A stretch of DNA of 64,000 bases from Cranoglanis bouderius (taxonomy: Eukaryota; Chordata; Actinopteri; Siluriformes; Cranoglanididae). The notes under the pieces were generated by a model that made no database searches, was not told where the DNA came from, and worked only from the letters and a program-made list of their open reading frames with translations. Every line of letters starts with the position of its first letter. The stretch's first letter is position 1. The stretch lies in the NCBI GenBank assembly GCA_023630585.1, contig CM042540.1:18020574-18084573 (forward strand). Direction: 5' to 3'. Made by a program: the position numbers and the translations under genes. Positions 25,201 through 37,032 of the stretch are shown in pieces.

Positions 25201-28200
25201 GTTGAATCAGGCCTTGTACTGCACTGATTTTTTTTTTTCCAGGCAAAAAAAAACCCAATAAGTTTCTTGTTTTGGTAGTTTAAAGATTTTACTGGCATTT
25301 TGCTGTGCAGATAGAGAAGGGACCCCGAAAAGAGGTTGGAGAGTACACATACATTGATGTCTGCACTCCAGGGGGAGGAGAGGTCACCTGTGAACTGGGG
25401 GTTCTAGAAGAACTTCAGGCCGTGTTCAACCCAGAGATGGCGTATACCTCCTATATCCCTTTGCACTGTCTCATTGGTGAGGCAGTCCTCCCATATTGAT
25501 TTTTTGGAGAATAATTTAATTCATTCATTCATTATTTTTTTCATAATATTATCTCTTATTCATGTTTTGTTTTTGTTTTAGGTGACACAGTTATTCGCAA
25601 ATTAATTCCTAACCATGAGTTAGTTTGGGGACTGGCTATGTCCTACCATAACAAAGTAAGTCCAGGAAGCCCAGAATCAAACCTAGCTGGTGGTCAAAGA
25701 GCAGAGATGCCCACTTCTTCCATGGGCTTCTCTCCAAGCTTAAACCACCAGTTTGGTCGCAGCCCCTTCCCAGCCCCCTCATCCACCTCAACTCCTCTTA
25801 GCGGGGATGCCCTTCCTGAGTCTGGAACCTTTGGCAGTCACTTAGTAGGAAATCGCATCCAAGTAGCGCGGGACACTGAGCCAAGTGGGAGTCCAAATCA
25901 GTCCTCTCTTGATATCTGGGGATGGCCTCATGTAAGCTATATTCCATCATCAAGCCATGTCACCTCCATGTATGCCTCAATGTCAGTGGGACCAGTTTCT
26001 TCACTTTCTTCATCCTCTTGGGTTCTGGGTCACACTCCAGAGGACAGTGCACTGAAGCAGGAACTCCCACGCAGTGGTCGTTCTCTGCAGGGTAACTGGC
26101 TGGCGTACTGGCAGTATGAGATTGGCTTCAACCAGCAGGACCCACGTTTCCATTTCCACCAGATCCGCCTGCAGAGCTTTTTGGGCCACTCAGGCACAGC
26201 TAAGTGTCTGGCTCCACTAGTTGGTGAGGACTACTTCCTTTCTGGAAGCAAAGACAAAACAGTGAAACTCTGGCCACTGTATAATTATGGTGATGGTACT
26301 CGAGAGTTGGAGCCTCGACTGACGTACACAGACCATCGCAAGTCTGTGTTCTGTGTTACACAGCTGGAGGCGTTACAGGAGGTTGTGAGCTGTGATGGCA
26401 CTGTGCACATTTGGGACCAGTTCACAGGTGAGACGCAATTATGTCTGTATAGTACAATTTTGTAACTGTACATGTAAGTGTGCAGCCAGTGTTAAAACTA
26501 CAGTATGTAACTTTCGGGTAACTTTTTTGGGGCACCTCTCTGGTGCATATGTTATTGCAAGCAACTTTCTTTCCACTGCATGGATTAATCTAATGGTTGC
26601 GTGTGGCATGTCAATACACATTTAGTGAGGATTCAAGAAGTGCTCAATTTTGTGGCATGAATCCATGGTAATGTACGAGTCTTTAAGGACACCGTATTTA
26701 TAAAGTGAGTTCTTTACTCACTCAATAATGATATGTTTTTGTTAAAAATTCAATAAGTAACATAATGCAGCTTTAACATTAATAAGCGAGCTCTTTTTTT
26801 GTGTGTGAAAAGGCAAGCAGATTCGGTATTACGAAGCACTTGATGGAAAGAATCCCATTACGGCTGTCGCCACTATGCCACCTCCTCACTGCAGCGTGGT
26901 GTTTGCCAGTGCTGACTCTGTCCTTCGTTTTGTAGACCCACGTAAGCCTGGCCTGCAGGTACATTAATCACTCCCCAACATATCATCCCTGTCTCAGTTA
27001 AAAACCTAAGTTCGTTGCCCTGTTCTTCAAAGCTGCCCTACAAATGTAATTGAATGGGTTTGATTTAACCATGCAGCTCATTGTGGGCAGTGTGTTTTGG
27101 CATTAGTATTAATGGCTATCACTAAGGTACACTGTGCTGTTCCCCTACCCTCAGCATGAGTTTCGCCTGGCCTATAACAACTTGAGTGCTGGTCTAATCC
27201 GCTGTCTGGCTGTGAGCCCTGGAGGACGAACAGTGGCGGCTGGATTCTCCTCAGGCTTCATAGTGTTGTTGGATGCACGGACTGGGCTGGTGCTACGAGG
27301 CTGGCCTGCTCATGAGGGAGATATACTGCAGATGAAGGTGAGTGTGTGCTCCATGCTTATCAGACATGTAAGTATAGTCGGTAGTTTTTTAAAAATGTCT
27401 GTCAACATTTATATTTTTAATGAGGTCAGTAATAAGGCTGTTCAAAACATTTTGTGTGCCCTCCTCATGAATCAGAGATGTGCCTTGTATTTGTCACTGA
27501 CTGTATGTCCTAACAGTGGTGAGTAAGAGGTCCATGTGCTGCACAAAAGCCTATTTAGTGATTTTCAGAATCCATTGTTTACAAGGTCAACAGATTCCTG
27601 AAGATTATCATTAATTAGAAATGTCTTATTTTCTAAATGGGGCTATTGTTCACCAATATGTTAAGGAAGACAACAATTTCATTGTTTCCAGCCACAAATA
27701 AAACTTAACTGTTGGTTCTTGTATTTGCAGGTTTACTCTGGATTTATTGGACATAATTAATCGAGGTGGATTTAGGACTTATTTTTTCTTTTGGTGCGAG
27801 CAGATTTAGTACATAGCAGTTAAAAAACTAGACCCACCTTCATTACTTTCCTTAGTCTATGAATTTGTGGAATAGTACAGAGCTTCCCACAGTGTGAGCA
27901 GAAGTTGTACTCTGTCAGTTTGTTCAGAAGTAGTCAACAACAGACTACAGCAAAAACAAACTTTATTTAACCTCGATTGTCAGGGTCAAGGATTCCGTTT
28001 GTGCCTTTGCAACCCCATGTTTAGGCAAATATGGACATGGATTAATCATTATTAATGCTGATACAAGCTAAACAACAATATGTAATTATAGATCACTGTG
28101 ATAGAAAGCTGTCAACCTCGACCTGGCTTCATTATTTCCAAAAAATCAACACAAAGTCTAAAATATGTGGTTATGTGCATGTGTACCCATATCTGTATGT

Positions 28201-28534
28201 TTTGCAGGCAGCAGAGGGGAATTTGCTGATTAGTTCCTCCACCGATCACACTTTGACAGTGTGGAAAGATCTGGAGCACAAGCCTCTTCATCTGTACAGG
28301 ACTCCTTCTGATCCCATCCATGCCTTTGACCTCTATGGTGCTGAAATTGTGGCAGGCACTGTAGCCAACAAGATAGGTGTGTACTCTATGATGGACATCT
28401 CTGCCAGCCCAGCTAGTTGCACCAAACTTAGCTCTGAGAACTTCCGCGGGACCCTCACCAGCCTGGCTGTGCTGCCCACCAAAAGACTCCTGTTGCTGGG
28501 TTCTGAGAACGGTGCCATCAGGCTGCTGGCATAA
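13859..28534 (+). CDS. wdr81: WDR81, BEACH and WD40-repeat protein, complete, 11 coding exons
   Basis: WDR81 acts with WDR91 on endosomal PI3K activity, endosome maturation and aggrephagy (family knowledge). Coding exons: 13859-14217, 15266-18825, 18946-19053, 19181-19374, 24623-24804, 24931-25096, 25311-25476, 25582-26427, 26813-26958, 27155-27337 and 28208-28534. They total 6237 nt, or 2078 residues plus stop, and all phases match; human WDR81 is slightly shorter. The start is the Met of MEWLASALERDLGVD, which aligns with the human N-terminal region. The BEACH domain is about residues 335-580, with LVLDWVHGRVSNF, DPNYHPVLPWVVDF and WTPDECIPEFYTDPSIF. Exon 2 is unusually large (3.56 kb) and ends in a Gly-rich and acidic Ser/Glu/Asp low-complexity stretch. 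WD repeats fill the C-terminus (exons 8-11), for example SGSKDKTVKLWPL and SSTDHTLTVWKDL. Identity is very secure. Confidence 0.97.
14218..15265 (+). other. wdr81 intron 1 (between coding exons 1 and 2), AT-rich with a Tc1-type MITE
   Basis: The left part is very AT-rich and otherwise unremarkable. Around 14860-15147 lies a small element whose ends read ATATGGCCAAAATTTTTGACA and, inverted, TGACAAAGTTTTGGCAATAG. This resembles the short Tc1-derived MITEs common in fish. The acceptor for exon 2 is TTGCAG ending at 15265. Confidence 0.6.
19445..21011 (-). mobile_element. Complete Tc1/mariner transposon with intact-looking transposase (DD35E spacing)
   Basis: The element is 1567 bp and lies in wdr81 intron 4. 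It is flanked by TA at 19443-19444 and 21012-21013. Both ends start CAGCCGTGGCCAAAAGTTTT, and the inverted repeat continues for about 60 bp with only a few mismatches. A single open frame on the minus strand fills most of the interior. Near-identical ends and an unbroken frame suggest a recent insertion. It runs opposite to wdr81, so intron splicing should remove it without changing the protein. Confidence 0.95.
19621..20637 (-). CDS. Tc1-like transposase, apparently full length
   Basis: This enzyme cuts and pastes its own element at TA sites. The frame is open from 20673. I favour the Met at 20637 (MVTCKETPAA), giving 338 residues, typical for Tc1 transposases. The N-terminus is a helix-turn-helix region (GFTGKDIAASKIAPKSTIYR), and ASGHPRKSS occupies the linker where Tc1 proteins have a GRPR-like motif. 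The catalytic triad is visible: D in VIFSDGSPFRLF, D in LFQHDGAPCHKAK, and E in SPDLNPIENLW. I count 35 residues between the second D and the E, one more than the usual DD34E. No stop or frameshift is seen. Expression and activity are unknown. Confidence 0.93.
   Translation of the reverse strand: MVTCKETPAAIIALHKKGFTGKDIAASKIAPKSTIYRIIKTFKERGSTVVKKASGHPRKSSKRQDRLLKLIQLRDRGTTNAELAQEWQQVGASASARTVRRRLLEDGLVSRRAEKKPLLSRKNFRDRLLFCKKYRDWTAEDWGNVIFSDGSPFRLFGASGKKLVRRRKGERYHQSCVMPTVKHSETTHVWGCFSAKGVGSLTILPKNTAMNKEWYKNILREQLLPTIQEQFGDEQCLFQHDGAPCHKAKVITKWLGEQNIDILGPWPGNSPDLNPIENLWSILKRRVDKQKPTNSDKLQALIMQEWAAISQDVAQKLIDSMPGRIAEVLKKKGQHCKY
21123..23963 (+). mobile_element. Decayed Tc1/mariner element interrupted by a hAT-like insertion
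   Basis: The left end is TA then CACTGGATATAAAAAGTC; the right end, read inverted, is CAGTGGGTATAAAAAGTC then TA. The ends match for about 35 bp. A transposase remnant on the plus strand starts at about 22825 (MVHKELTKNVQDL) and continues to about 23700 with many frame breaks. Removing the 21256-22635 insertion and one duplication copy leaves about 1.45 kb, a normal Tc1 length. It shares wdr81 intron 4 with the intact Tc1 element at 19445-21011. Confidence 0.85.
21256..22635. mobile_element. hAT-like non-autonomous element nested in a Tc1 element
   Basis: The ends are TAGGGATGGGCGATAT and ATATCACCCATCCCCT. The flanking 8-mer TATAGCAA is identical at 21248-21255 and 22636-22643. It is 1380 bp and has no convincing transposase frame; the ORFs at 22259-22543 on both strands are anonymous. 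It contains an (ATT)n tract at about 22222-22256. It inserted into the Tc1 copy, so it is younger than that element. Confidence 0.88.
23964..24622 (+). other. Rest of wdr81 intron 4
   Basis: AT-rich sequence with nothing recognised, ending in the exon 5 acceptor CTTTTCCAG at 24614-24622. Confidence 0.5.
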
Positions 28535-30517
28535 ACAAATGTAAAGCTCCAGCACAAGCAGCCCTGATGTTGAGTGTCATTAATATTTGACACTTTTTGC
28601 ACCAATGCCGATTCCTCCTCATAATTGGAGAAAAAAAAAGCAAAGACGATGTTCATCGGATGCCCTTTTCAGCTATTGTGGGGAGCTTCTGTGACTGATT
28701 TTAAGTTATTTAAAAATACTTACTAAAAAAAAAAGTCTTACTAAGGTTTAACAGAATATTCAAAGTCTTTACACAATCAAAAATCAAACGATCAGCTTCA
28801 CAAGCAATTTATAAGATTTTTATACAATTTATCTATGGAGTTTGTGACCAGCCAATGTTTATGTACAAGAAATTCAAGGATCTAATTTCTTATCCTGGAA
28901 AAAGACAAATTGTTTCTTTAGATGAGTGGATAAGAAGAACTGCTCAGGAATGTTGAGCCAATCATGGTTCCACTGTAGTGTTTACACTTTCAAAATAGGT
29001 GTACAAAATCACCAAAACCCCACTGTGTGAATCACAGATCAAACCTTGTCAATGCTATAATGTTACCATGCACCTGAGGCATTGAACTACTATGCAGTAT
29101 TTGTGGGTTTTTATTGGTGTTCTATGTTGTCCTAAGTCCACTATATCATGACAACCTTTATTCATGAACGTGTAGGTGGACCTTGATATGATATATGAAA
29201 TATGAAAGGTATGTTCCAGGATGTCATATCTATCATTGCATATTGGTGTCACATATGCAGTCAGTTAAAGGTTTTTTTTTTTTTTTTTTTCTTCTTCTTC
29301 TTTGGAGGACCTCTCTATATATGTGCACCACAGTAAATGAGGAAATGTCTAGCCATAGGAGGGGTTGAGTAACAGGTCAATAATCCCATATTAATTTACA
29401 TTTTAGTGCAACAGTGAATTCTTACATAGTTTGGATTGTTCCCCAAAATAAGCAGTCCTCATATTAATTAATTCTCTTATGTATATCTGTAGTATTATTT
29501 TTATTCCTTATATACTGTATACTTGTGTATCCTAGAAACTAACCACTGATTATAGCAATGTGATTTGTATGCACATAGTAGTCTCTTATTTGACATTCCA
29601 GTCAGAGAGTAATGATTTTGGAGTTCTGAGTTTGTCAAATTTGGTAAGAAAAAAAGATGATGTTTTACAGCTTTATCAAGATTAAATTCAAATTAGTTAC
29701 ACAATCCTTAAAACTAGAGACACTCCTGAAGCTATTCCTGATTAAAGCTCTGGTCATAATTATGCTGTGGAGTTGAATTCAGATTACAGATCCATCACTT
29801 GCAATAAACTCTACATGTTTGATCAGACATTTTGCTTGCACAAGTGCAAGTCTGGCTAGGAATACCAGAAGTTTGGGAATTCTTTAGTGAGACAAGTAGA
29901 ACTAGTCATTATGTGTCTACATCTCTCAAACTGATCAATTGTTCATGTCTCCAACATCTTACATCGTCTGTTTTAAGTCTCACTGCAATATATGGAATTG
30001 TTTAACTCGGAGTAGGTTATTACTTCCTTGAAGTTAAGTCTAACTTATTTCTTTTTTTTTTTCTTTTCTTTTTTTTTTTTTTTTTAACATTCAAGCCTTG
30101 TGATTTTTCCCATGTACATAAGACATCAAATTTGGACATTTTCAGTGCTTTGAAGTAAACTCAAATTGATCAGAAATGTTAGTTGTTGCTGTCTTTGCTA
30201 TTTCAAACATGCTTTTTTTTAACAGAAGAAAAAGGACTAATCCACCTTATATGTGCAACATTAGCATGCCCTTTTGAATGCAATTGGGATAATTAGTGTT
30301 ACTTTTACTCTTGAAGATTTGCTGTTTAGAACCACAGCAGCCACTTGGAAACCTTGGCCCAGCAGGGCAAAGTCCTTGTTGAGTGTTTGACATTTGATGC
30401 ATCTGGTTTTAGAGAGCTATGTGGCTTTCTCTGTAGGGCTGGATAATGTATTAGATTTTCCTGTCTCTTAACAGCATTAATTCACCAACTGCCAATCTTT
30501 ATTGATAATCTATACGT

Positions 30518-30583
<66 letters not shown>

Positions 30584-31651
30584 TTCTCTCCATTAACCGC
30601 AGTGCTTCTCGTAAATGGCGTAGAAAGCACCCACTGCTTCCAGCAAGTAGCTTACTCAAAACCCTACGTTAAAATAGTCCATGATCCATTGTGTTCAACA
30701 TAGCCATGGATCTGTAAATGTCTACATGATGCATACTTCTTGCGCTTGCTGTTTGTGGCGTCAAGATCTTGCTCAGTGTTTACATGTATGAGTTATATGT
30801 AGCACAGATCAATGAAAGTTGAAGTGTAACTGCCTGTTCATTGATTGCCAAACTTTAACAGAGGACAGTTTTCCTTTTGACCATTTGTGGTTTTCTCTCA
30901 GTTTAGGACTGAGTAGTAGTTTTTCAGGTATGTTCAATTTTCTTGCACTATTGTACATAACACTGCAAATTATAGTTTGAATATATAATGTGGTTTAAAC
31001 TAAAATGTTGCACATATTTAGCCTTTAAAAAATGTGTGTACAGCATGATCAGTAATCTGAATAAGTAAATAAGGTTCGAAATTGGCTCAAGCTACATTTA
31101 CTGAATGTTCCATGGTTCAATGTGCATTGTGTTGAGTGAGAGTTGAACTATTACTGTTAATATCTATGCTATACATGCATTTTTGGTACCCATTCAGTGT
31201 TTTTACAGAGACTGGCATTTGCTTCAAGTTAGACCAAATGTAGTATTTGGCACCACTGAAACTAAATGTTGTTGTTTTAACTATTTTGATTCATTTTTTA
31301 TTTAATTTTTCCTCATATGGTTAAAAAAAATATCTGCGGATGTTTAATGTTGAATTTAGACTGTGGAAAACAATGCTTCCCAGAGTAATAGATTGCAGTA
31401 CTAATTCATTTAGGAATTTGTTACCATAAAAGACTAAGAAGAGACGACAATCAATTAACTTTAAATCTTTACACCCAACATCACTTAAATTCGTCAGAAT
31501 AACCTCTCTAATGTAAGTGCAATTCTGACTGTGTATAGTACACCATACTTCGGCCAATAAATTACTGATCCTGAAAGAAAAATTTATGCATATGCTGCTC
31601 ATATAATATGCTTCAATTTAAAACTTGTGATTTCAGACTGGGTGTTAGGAC
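28535..31651. other. wdr81-serpinf2 intergenic region, including presumed wdr81 3' UTR
   Basis: No coding exon was recognised. Poly-T runs lie at about 29273-29290 and 30052-30085, and a (CT)n run of about 60 bp at 30522-30581. A possible polyadenylation signal AATAAA is at 29803-29808, which would give wdr81 a 3' UTR of about 1.3 kb; this is inferred. Confidence 0.5.
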
Positions 31652-34550
31652 ATGGATTTAAGATTACTTGTACTCCTTTTCCTCTGTTACTGCCAACAAG
31701 GCTGGACGGTAAAACAAGACCAACATTAAATTTTTTACCTTTACTTCGCAAACCCCTATTCCATGTTAAATCAAAAAGGATGGTCTTGCACTTTTACAGG
31801 AAGATGCCGTTTCAGAGGATGAAAAGGCCTCTGTGACACCCCCGATAACCAGCAGTCCCAGAATAGTAAGAAGTTCATTCATTGATAAAATCTTGCATAT
31901 CACCTAATCTGATTCAGGAGACTTCAGTCAATGTGTTTCTGACAGGATGTAGTAAGCTCCAGAGTGCCCCACACAGAAGAATTTACTCCAGATGGCTTCG
32001 TTACCTCTACTGCCACTGCTGACAATGCCGAGAGCTCCTCAGAGGAAGACTTGGATGAGTTGTGTGGTCCTTTGAATTCTACAGAACTTCATCTGGCCAT
32101 AGGGAGTGGGATGATGAAGTTTGGTCTGGAGCTGTTGGAGAACCTGAAGGCAGATCCAAAACAATCTAATATTATTATCTCCCCCCTCAGTGTGTCCTTA
32201 GCGCTCTCTCAGTTGGCTCTAGGTACGTTTCTGTCATGCAACACTTGACCAAATGATACCAATTTAATGCACATAACTCACATTCAAGCAACTAATGAAA
32301 CCATATATTTGCTTCATTTTGGCTAAATTTAGTATCACTTTAGCATGATTTATCACATTAGTAGCATTTTTAGAAAAAACAAAGTAAGGTGGTTGGTGGC
32401 ATGATGGCTTAGTTATTAGCACGTTTGCCTCGCACCTCCGGGGATAGGGGTTTGAATCCCACCTCCGCCCTGTGTGCGCCGAGCTTGCATGCTCTCCCTA
32501 CCAGAGTACCCGTTTTCTACGGGTACTCTGGTTTCCTACCCCAGTCCAAAGACAAATGTTGTAGGCTGATTGGCATTTCCAAATTGTCCGTGATGTGTGA
32601 ATGTTTGTGAGATTGTGCCCTGCAGTGGGTTGACACCCCTTCCAGGGTGTCCCCCACCTTGTGCCCCAAGTTCCCTGGTATAGGTCCAGGCTCCCCTGTG
32701 GCCCTGTGTGGGGATAAATGGTATGGAAAATGGATGGATGGTGGCCCACCACAAGCCGGTAGAACAGGTTCAATGTGCCTTGGCATAGATTCTGCAATTC
32801 TCTGGAACTGTAAAGAGAGGTTGGATAACTGTCAAGGCCATAACATATGATTTATATCATTTTCATACTCTGGTCTCCTGGAAGAGACCACTCCCATCAG
32901 GACAGAAATGCTTTATCATAGGATATAGGTGATCAATCAGGGTAACTTTCTGTTAATTTGCAATGACTTCTATGGGAACAAATGAACCCAAACCATGCCA
33001 GGAAATTGCCGCCTATAACATAACAGAGCTACTGTTTTTTTGTTTGTTTGTTTGTTTATTTGTTTGTTTGTTTGTTTGTTTGTTTGTTTTTACTTAATTT
33101 GTCACCATTTTGTATATTCAGTAGCTTTACTTATTCTTTGTGAACTTGCCATGAACGAGTATGGGACAACCATTTAGAGAATGTTAATAGTGTGATGTAT
33201 GTATGGTTTCAGGAGCAAGGAATGACACAGAAGAGCTTCTCCTTCAACGCCTACATGCTGATACAGTGCCATGCTACCACAAAGCACTGAAAAGCCTTCT
33301 CCACCATGTCCGCAAAAATGCCCTGCAAATCGCCAGCCGCATCTACCTTGCTGATGGTGAGTGAAGAAAAAAAATATCCCGCAATGATATTCTCTGCAGA
33401 CTTAAGGACAGATTATGCATTGTGTCAATGTCATTGATGTGTAGCCGATGTAGAAGAGGCTCTTAATCCTGACATTAGTCTCTATAGAAGATGAAAACAT
33501 GATAAATCTATAAATATTTTCTTTCTAAAGGATTTAAGCCAAACCAGGAGTTTATGGAAGAGTCTCTCAAAATATATGATTCAAAGCCTGCAGCCTTGAC
33601 TAATTTGGAGGAGATCAATGAGTGGGTAGAGAAATCCACAAATGGTCATATCACAGACTTCCTGTCCAGTCTCCCTCCTAACCTTATCATGATGCTTATC
33701 AATGCTGTGCACTACAAAGGTAATACAATACAGCTGTTCTGTAATATTGAACATCATCCTACATGCTCAGTAGTTCAGAATTATGACACACTGCTCCCTA
33801 GTGGGGCCCTGGTTGGTTTCAGTATAACATGGCCTGATATTTGTGGGGCCATGTTATAAAGTATTAAAAAGTATTCAACCTTTGAACTTTTCCACACTTT
33901 TGTAGTGTAACAACCAGGACCCTTTATTTGATATCATATGTAATGAATCTAAACAAAATAGCCAGTACTATTGAAGGGGGTGGGGGTCAATATAGTTTGG
34001 AAAATTATTTATAAATGAATTTTTTTAAAGATTTGGATTGCATAATGTATTCACCCATATTACTGTGAAACTCCTAAATTAGTCTAGGTGCAGTCAATTG
34101 CCATCAGAGATCACACAATTAGCTGAATGGTGTAAACCTATGTACAATTAAAATGTCACATGATTTCAATATTAATACACCCGTTCCTTGAAGGTGCCAG
34201 AGTTTGCTAGTGAACATACCTAAACAATGAATCATGAAGATCAAAGAGCTATCAAAACTAAGTCCAGGACAAAGTATCAATCAGGGTTTGGTAATAACAT
34301 ATATTCCAGACTTTAGTCATCCTGAGAGTGCCATTAAATCTGTTATTAAAAAATCCACAACTTTGTCAAGATGAGGCCATCCACCAAATCAGTGAATGGG
34401 AATAATGAGGGGAATAGAGAAACAATCAAGATAGAAAAGGTAACTCTAAAGTAGCTGGAGAGATCCACAGCACATATGGGAGAAGCTGTTAGCTGTACCC
34501 CATGGACACTCCACAAATCTGGACTTTATGAAAGTCTGGTGAGCCTCCTG

Positions 34551-34588
<38 letters not shown>

Positions 34589-37032
34589 TTTTGGAGACTC
34601 CGCAAACATGTGGAAAATGTTTTTTGGCCTTGGCACAAGTGCTACATTTGACAGAAACCCAACACCATCCCCACAGTGAAGCTTGATGGTGGTAGTACCA
34701 CATTCTGTTACCTATGGCCTCTTGGTTGTTTCTTTGTGGGTTTTGTGAGCCATTTCTGAGTGGATCTGAAGAAATGCTTTTTTTCTGCTATAGGTTCCAC
34801 TGAAGATTCAACCACTAAAATGTCCTGGATCTGCTGTATGCAGTTTTGTAAAATGTTCTTTTGTGCATGCCCAAATCTCCCCCCACCAAACACAACTGGT
34901 GTTGTGTGGTTAATACTCTACTTTGGTCTCAAATATCCCTAGAATTTTGTTTCAATTCTGTACTGATCACATTTAGCAAACTCTAGTTACATACATTACA
35001 TTATTGGTTTGGGAAAAGTATATAATTTCTTGATTTTGGTGGTGGCAATTCATAATATTATTTTAGCCTCTAGTAGGCATATCATTCTCTAGCTGTACAG
35101 TTTTCTGACTTTTAAGACAAAAGATAGCTTTGGGGTGGTCATTTATCAGTTATATTTTAAAGCTGGTTTACAATGAACCAAGCAAAATTGCTGTTTGCTA
35201 AGAAAATAATTGAAAATAATTGCTGTTCCAAAGTTTTAACTTCAGGTTATTCAGTCATACCTTAGGTAAGAAGAATGTACCTACCATGTGGGTGCTAGTA
35301 GTGAGATTGATTAGTTTAGCTCCCAGGCTGGCCGTGGTGCTTTACATCAGTGATGCCGTGTGTCTTTTTTTGGAAAGTAATACTGGCTCTGTATTAAAAA
35401 ATGGAACTTTATGACCGCTGGAAATGAAATGGTATTCTGTATAAATATAAATTCATTAAAGTTATTTTTTGTGTACATTTGTAGCAATTAATTAAACTGC
35501 TCGCTTAGACAAGGATAATTATATTTCTGCTTGTGCATTCAATAGGATTTTTGTATGATGAATCTTGATTAAAAAAAAAAAATTGCCATCCCATAAACAA
35601 TATATTGGGATTCTTTTATTAGATTTACATAAGCCTCTAGTTTGTGCCATTATATGTCTTAAAAATTAACCAGGCAATTGGTAACCATAGGTTAAAAAAA
35701 AAAAGAAATTCTTTAAGTATTTTTAAAAATAAATAACTGCATATGGAAGGCATACATTTTGGTATAAGAATCAAATTAATTACCTTTCATTAGGTGGTGT
35801 TAGGAAATGGGGCCATTTAAGATTTGCATACCCATAGATGCTTGCATTTAAAAAAAAAAAAAAAAAAAAATTGAGTTTGAAGGTATAGAGATACTTATTA
35901 TTTGTATTATTTATTTATTATTAATAACAATTTATTTAACAATTTATCAACCTAAACTGAATTTAGGTGTACTATCTTACCCGATAATGACTTTGTCTTC
36001 TTTTCTTCTTTTTCAGGAGAGTGGCTTCGGCGCTTTGACCCTCACTTTACTTCCAGTGAGCTTTTTTATATTGATGAAAAACAAACGGTCAATGTTGACA
36101 TGATGTTCGGGCCAAAATATCCACTCAGCCTTTTCAACCATAATGAACTTGATGCGCAGGTAACTTTATATACACGGGACAGAAAATCAATAATATCAAG
36201 TACATTCTTGTGCCTTTGTTTCATAATGTTGCATAACTGTATTTTGTTAATTTCATGGACATTCCTCTAATGTACACCTTTTGTTTTGGTCCTTACTGTT
36301 TGGCAGATCGCTCGTTTCCCATTCAAAGGGAATGTGAGCCTGATAATTGTAATGCCCGTAATAGGATCGGTTGACATGTCAGCCATTGCAGCCAAACTCA
36401 ATATCTCAGATCTATATAATCATTTCCCACGAGAGAGAAGTATGCAGGTTAAACTCCCCAAATTCAAACTGGATTTTACTGAGGAACTTGAAGAGGCCCT
36501 GACAAGCATGGGTAAGACACAACCCTGACTTTAGTTCATATACAGCATAAGGCATTGTTTTTAAATTTAGGTTAATTCCACTCACTATGAGGACAAATGG
36601 AATCAAATATCACACTATGACAAATACCAACTCCTTTATGATAATATTTTAATAATAATAATTTAAAAATATGCTTATTCTTGTTTTTTTTTTGTTTTTT
36701 TTTCAGGTCTAGGGGAGCTGTTCTCAAGTCCTAATCTGGGTGGTATCTCAGAGGGACCCCTGCTGGTCTCCAGTGTACAGCACAAGTCCACCATTGAGAT
36801 CAATGAGGAGGGTGCAGAGGCTACAGCTGCAACCAGTGTAGCAATCAGCCGCTCCAATCCCTCTTTTACAGTCAACCAGCCTTTTTTCTTGGCCCTTATA
36901 GATGATTCCACTCAAACACCACTTTTTCTGGGGGTTATTTCAAACCCCAACCCTAGCGGAACTGCTGCAACATACCTTTTAGATAAAGGAGAGTTTCCTA
37001 GTACAAAGCATTTTGACAAGCCACCCAAGTAA
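31652..37032 (+). CDS. serpinf2: Alpha-2-antiplasmin (serpin F2), complete, 8 coding exons
   Basis: This is a secreted plasma serpin that inhibits plasmin (family knowledge). Coding exons: 31652-31708, 31800-31865, 31946-32222, 33213-33356, 33531-33719, 36017-36159, 36307-36511 and 36707-37032. They total 1407 nt, 468 residues plus stop, with consistent phases. The signal peptide is MDLRLLVLLFLCYCQQGWT. An acidic N-terminal extension (SSSEEDLDELC) precedes the serpin fold (NIIISPLSVSLALSQLALG). Cys in DELCGP and in TVPCYHK match the known SERPINF2 disulfide pair. The reactive loop is GAEATAATSVAISRSNPS, with Arg at the P1 position as in human. The short C-terminal tail ends in PPK. A polyadenylation signal AATAAA lies at 37279-37284. 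serpinf1 is less likely because the loop is inhibitory and P1 Arg aligns. Confidence 0.95.
32393..32745 (+). repeat. tRNA-derived SINE-like repeat in serpinf2 intron 3
   Basis: It begins with an A-box-like TGGCTTAGTTATTAGCACG and a B-box-like GGTTTGAATCC near 32450. The body includes GATTGGCATTTCCAAATTG and CCTTCCAGGGTGTCCC, and it ends in AAAATGGATGGATGG. A related copy lies at 40085-40280. A perfect 12-bp hairpin (CCAGAGTACCCG / CGGGTACTCTGG) occurs inside at 32501-32531. Confidence 0.75.
33860..34710 (+). mobile_element. Decayed Tc1/mariner remnant in serpinf2 intron 5
   Basis: The left end resembles a Tc1 terminal repeat (AGTATTCAACCTTTGAACTT). Further right there are transposase-like DNA phrases such as GAAGCTTGATGGTGGTAGTA. 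An A tract of about 25 nt at 34557-34581 and many stops show heavy decay. No right terminal repeat was located. Confidence 0.6.
34711..36016 (+). other. Rest of serpinf2 intron 5
   Basis: AT-rich DNA with several poly-A tracts (about 35571-35582, 35694-35704 and 35850-35870). No exon or recognisable element apart from possible Tc1 debris at the left edge. It ends with a polypyrimidine tract and TTTCAG at 36016. Confidence 0.5.
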
